From: Chitinophaga barathri | GTDB taxonomy: Bacteria; Bacteroidota; Bacteroidia; Chitinophagales; Chitinophagaceae | Reading direction: 5' to 3' | NCBI RefSeq assembly: GCF_003807585.1 | Contig: NZ_RMBX01000004.1 | Location: forward strand, 62,001-126,000 | DNA: 64,000 bases | In this document: positions 62,843 to 64,000 of the stretch, piece after piece | Position numbering within the stretch: position 1 is the stretch's first letter | Layout of the letters: every line of letters starts with the position of its first letter | Position numbers and translations under genes: made by a program | Notes under the pieces: model-generated | What the model was told of the DNA's origin: nothing | Seen by the model: only the letters and a program-made list of their open reading frames with translations | Database searches by the model: none

Positions 62843-64000
62843 ATGAAGATTTTGTCTTTTTATACGTTGCTGGTGGTTGCCGTATTGACTTCCTGTAAAA
62901 AGGATGGGTTAGAAAATTACCAGGTAGAAAAAACACACCCCAATGCCGAAGAAATGCTGGCTGAATTTACCCGCACCCTTCATTCCGGTTCCCTGGCCTG
63001 GCAGGCGGTATTGAACCCTAAGGCGGGTAAGTCTTATACGATGTTTTTTAAAATGGATAAAGGCGGGAATGTATGGACATTGCTGGATCTTAATCTCACC
63101 ACTGCCCGCTCGCCAAAGTCCGGTAGCTACCGGCTGAGCAGCGATGCCAGTAATGCTTCCATCCATTTTTCTTCCGGCACTTACCTGGACGATGTAACGC
63201 ATAAGGACGGATACCGTACGGTAGGTGCCGACACCAGTTATACCTTCAAATATATGCATGGTGACACCGTTATGTTATCCGGTAATCAATATGGTGATGA
63301 ACTCCGGTTAATCAGTATCACGACAGAGGAAGAATTGCATTTTGAACGGGGGATTTTGGGGAATGCTTTTATCTATTTGTATAATTTTTTTGTACAGAAA
63401 CCTTATTTTTCTCTTTCCACGCCTGATACAGGACCGGTACAGATTGTAATCGATGTTGACAACCGGGGAATCATCTTCTTCTACGGGAAAGATGGAGAGT
63501 TGGTATATGCGTCAACAGATTATTCCTACGGAGTGAATAAGATTTTGTTGAAAACGCCCGTCCGGATCGGTCCCTACGTGTTCTATGAATTGTCTGTTGA
63601 TACGGTTACCGGAGCTTTTTATCTTGCGGATGGAAACAGGCGTTTTGATCTGAACGGGGCAAATATGCCGGTAATCCCGCTCCATCTCCTGTTGGGGAAC
63701 GAGTATCCGCCCTATGTCTCTTTGCCTTCTCCTGAGTATGTTGAGCTGTTGCCGGGCTGGTCGGATGCATTTAAAAATACCTGGCAGCAATCCGCTGATG
63801 GTTTGCGTAACAGTGAGTTTCAGGCTTCCCTGCTGGTTTTTTCCTTTGGCATGGATATCCAAAGGAAGACCATGGACATAGAGGTGTTTTTTGCAATAGA
63901 CAATGCCACTTACCGGGCTGTTTTCCCATATAAGTACACCAAGACAAGTAATGGTGTTTTCAAATTTGAAGCATTACCGCTTGATGTACAGAATAATCAG
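62843..64000 (+). CDS. Second DUF4302-like lipoprotein (3' truncated by window)
   Basis: The frame from the ATG at 62843 is open to the last base (386 codons), so the stop is outside. The lipobox is VLTSC followed by KKDGLE. N-terminal features resemble the preceding protein: NAEEMLAEFTRTLHSGSLAW, KSYTMFFKMDKGGNVWTLLD and SGSYRLSSDASNAS. I judge it a divergent paralogue of the DUF4302 gene, starting 20 bases after its stop. It extends the lipoprotein run beyond the window. Confidence 0.8.
   Translation, partial: MKILSFYTLLVVAVLTSCKKDGLENYQVEKTHPNAEEMLAEFTRTLHSGSLAWQAVLNPKAGKSYTMFFKMDKGGNVWTLLDLNLTTARSPKSGSYRLSSDASNASIHFSSGTYLDDVTHKDGYRTVGADTSYTFKYMHGDTVMLSGNQYGDELRLISITTEEELHFERGILGNAFIYLYNFFVQKPYFSLSTPDTGPVQIVIDVDNRGIIFFYGKDGELVYASTDYSYGVNKILLKTPVRIGPYVFYELSVDTVTGAFYLADGNRRFDLNGANMPVIPLHLLLGNEYPPYVSLPSPEYVELLPGWSDAFKNTWQQSADGLRNSEFQASLLVFSFGMDIQRKTMDIEVFFAIDNATYRAVFPYKYTKTSNGVFKFEALPLDVQNNQ

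Overview
The window is a chromosomal stretch of a Bacteroidota bacterium. It most resembles the Chitinophagaceae (Chitinophaga-like): there are SusC/SusD pairs, FecR anti-sigma factors, an ECF sigma factor, TonB receptors with STN and carboxypeptidase-regulatory-like domains, many short-lipobox lipoproteins with Lys and acidic residues after the Cys, and TAnnTTTG-type promoter boxes. This placement rests on gene content only. I saw no rRNA, tRNA, CRISPR array, transposase, integrase or plasmid/phage gene.

Region 1 (1-14 kb) is mostly housekeeping or accessory metabolism. It holds the 3' end of mannonate dehydratase, a Bcr/CflA-type efflux pump, and a minus-strand block with a TPR sensor kinase, a sigma-54-activating response regulator and a thioredoxin-reductase-like flavoprotein. 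These are followed by an alpha/beta hydrolase, a YihY/BrkB-family membrane protein, a PQQ-type sugar dehydrogenase fused to cytochrome c, and a CrtI-like oxidoreductase. A purine-rich gap with an 11-bp-period tandem array lies between the last two.

Region 2 (14-33 kb) is a polysaccharide-utilisation-like locus. After an outer-membrane beta-barrel gene come an ECF sigma factor, FecR, an STN-bearing SusC and SusD. A tightly packed run follows: a secreted propeller-like protein with an internal duplication, a secreted protein with a TGAT flavinylation-like motif, a secreted FAD oxidoreductase, ApbE (FAD:protein FMN transferase), a small lipoprotein and a GH130 mannoside enzyme. A secreted amidohydrolase follows behind its own promoter candidate. 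I read this as a glycan locus with a built-in extracytoplasmic flavin redox branch.

Region 3 (33-41.7 kb) holds OsmC, a glutaryl-CoA-dehydrogenase-like enzyme with a long N-terminal extension, an FtsX/MacB-type permease, GluQRS, a DinB protein, an AraC regulator and a secreted esterase-TPR protein.

Region 4 (42 kb to beyond the end) is one very long plus-strand gene run. It has a FecR with no neighbouring sigma factor, an STN-bearing TonB receptor, a DUF4397-like lipoprotein, an unassigned lipoprotein, three fasciclin-domain lipoproteins, an IPT/TIG-NHL lipoprotein, a second SusC/SusD pair, an Mx1-type zinc metallopeptidase lipoprotein and two DUF4302-like lipoproteins, the last cut by the window end. 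It looks like a cell-surface assembly built around two TonB-dependent transporters. Its substrate cannot be read from sequence. Regions 2 and 4 hold the two best candidates for an undescribed system.
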